Positions 63,756 to 64,000 of a stretch of DNA of 64,000 bases are shown one piece after another (position 1 is the first letter of the stretch; every line of letters starts with the position of its first letter). Source of the DNA: Kuafuiihalomonas sp039024635 (lineage in GTDB: Bacteria > Myxococcota > Kuafuiibacteriia > Kuafuiibacteriales > Kuafuiibacteriaceae); contig JBCCQA010000028.1 in the NCBI GenBank assembly GCA_039024635.1, forward strand, positions 10,376-74,375, given 5' to 3'. The notes under the pieces are model-generated. The model saw only the letters and a program-made list of their open reading frames with translations, did not search any database and was not told the origin of the DNA. A program made the position numbers and the translations under genes.

Positions 63756-63978
63756 GGGTCCCGGTCGCGACGAGGTCGCGCCCCCCCCTGCTTCGCTCGG
63801 CCTTGCCTCGCTGCGTGGGCCTTCTGCCTCTACGCGGCCTGCGGCCCTTTGCTAGGGGTCCCGGTCGCGACGAGGTCGCGCCCCCCCCCTGCTTCGCTCG
63901 GCCTTGCCTCGCTGCGTGGGCCTTCTGCCTCTACGCGGCCTGCGGCCCTTTGCTAGGGGTCCCGGTCGCGACGAGGTC
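63752..63978. repeat. 100-bp tandem repeat, 2.3 copies
   Basis: Copies start at 63752, 63852 and 63953 (each CTAGGGGTCCCGGTCG). The first two are identical apart from the C-run after GTCGCG (8 versus 9). The third stops matching after 63978. Each contains the hairpin CGCGAC-GAG-GTCGCG (63766-63780 in copy 1) followed by the C-run. The remaining bases to 64000 hold no supported gene. The C-run length change is typical of slippage. No CRISPR spacers. Confidence 0.9.
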
Positions 63979-64000
63979 CACAGGTCCTTCCCTTTGATGA

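Noticed and set aside
63752..63978. Possible CRISPR array
   Set aside because: The unit is about 100 bp and directly adjoining, with no unique spacers or cas genes.
63248..63997. 249-codon frame running into the tandem repeat
   Set aside because: Out-of-frame with the epimerase; its repeated C-terminal peptide is only the translated DNA repeat.

Overview
The window is GC-rich, densely coded chromosomal DNA with the gene style of a Myxococcota-like (former deltaproteobacterial) predatory or gliding bacterium. The pointers are PilZ-domain fusions, very large lipoproteins with transglutaminase folds, a TolQ-like gene with two TolR-like genes (the composition of the Myxococcus gliding motor), a squalene-hopene cyclase, an Npt-type transporter fused to HEAT repeats, and Cys-rich secreted lipoproteins. 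The taxonomic call is inference. I see no rRNA, tRNA, insertion sequence, prophage or CRISPR array.

Layout. 1-1587: the end of an exopolysaccharide locus (minus strand; degenerate nucleotidyltransferase with left-handed beta helix, and a polyprenyl-phosphate sugar transferase). 1644-4053: STAS protein, a membrane-anchored unknown and an aspartate kinase. 4053-8155: a PilZ-like/Hsp70-like fusion, then one TolQ/ExbB and two ExbD/TolR genes. 8136-10009: a compact GatB with a tiny membrane ORF overlapping its start, and a degenerate GGDEF-like protein. 9996-19019: squalene-hopene cyclase preceded by a 2301-aa transglutaminase lipoprotein. 19283-20930: a PilZ-TM-AMIN fusion and a GNAT acetyltransferase. 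20952-25245 (minus): SfsA, Npt-HEAT transporter, cyclic-nucleotide-binding protein and response regulator as one operon. 25350-28981: an iodotyrosine-deiodinase-like flavoprotein, lone cytochrome oxidase subunit III, adenosine kinase and an isovaleryl-CoA dehydrogenase-like enzyme.

29092-35784 is a tightly overlapping four-gene operon: TrkA, TrkH, a 1002-aa coiled-coil protein with a ruined P-loop, and an MscS channel, i.e. potassium uptake plus mechanosensitive release with an uncharacterised partner. 35747-42356 holds a proline-rich exported protein, YceI, a fumarylacetoacetase-family enzyme, a 1318-aa lipoprotein with an apparently dead transglutaminase domain, and a small helical protein.

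42571-63755 is dominated by alpha-glucan and trehalose metabolism: TreY and GlgX/TreX (minus), TreZ (plus), then GlgE, a TreS-maltokinase fusion, GlgB and three dehydrogenase-type genes (plus). Together they can make trehalose from glucan (TreX-TreY-TreZ) and glucan from trehalose (TreS-Mak-GlgE-GlgB). The cluster is split by a foreign-looking block at 49182-53575: a lipoprotein ending in a knottin-like cysteine pattern, an FAD oxidoreductase, a methyltransferase and a ZigA/CobW-type metallochaperone GTPase. This block carries two nearly identical palindromic operator-like sites (49182-49197 and 52203-52233), which I regard as the best candidate for an undescribed small regulon, possibly zinc-responsive. 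The window ends in a 100-bp tandem repeat.
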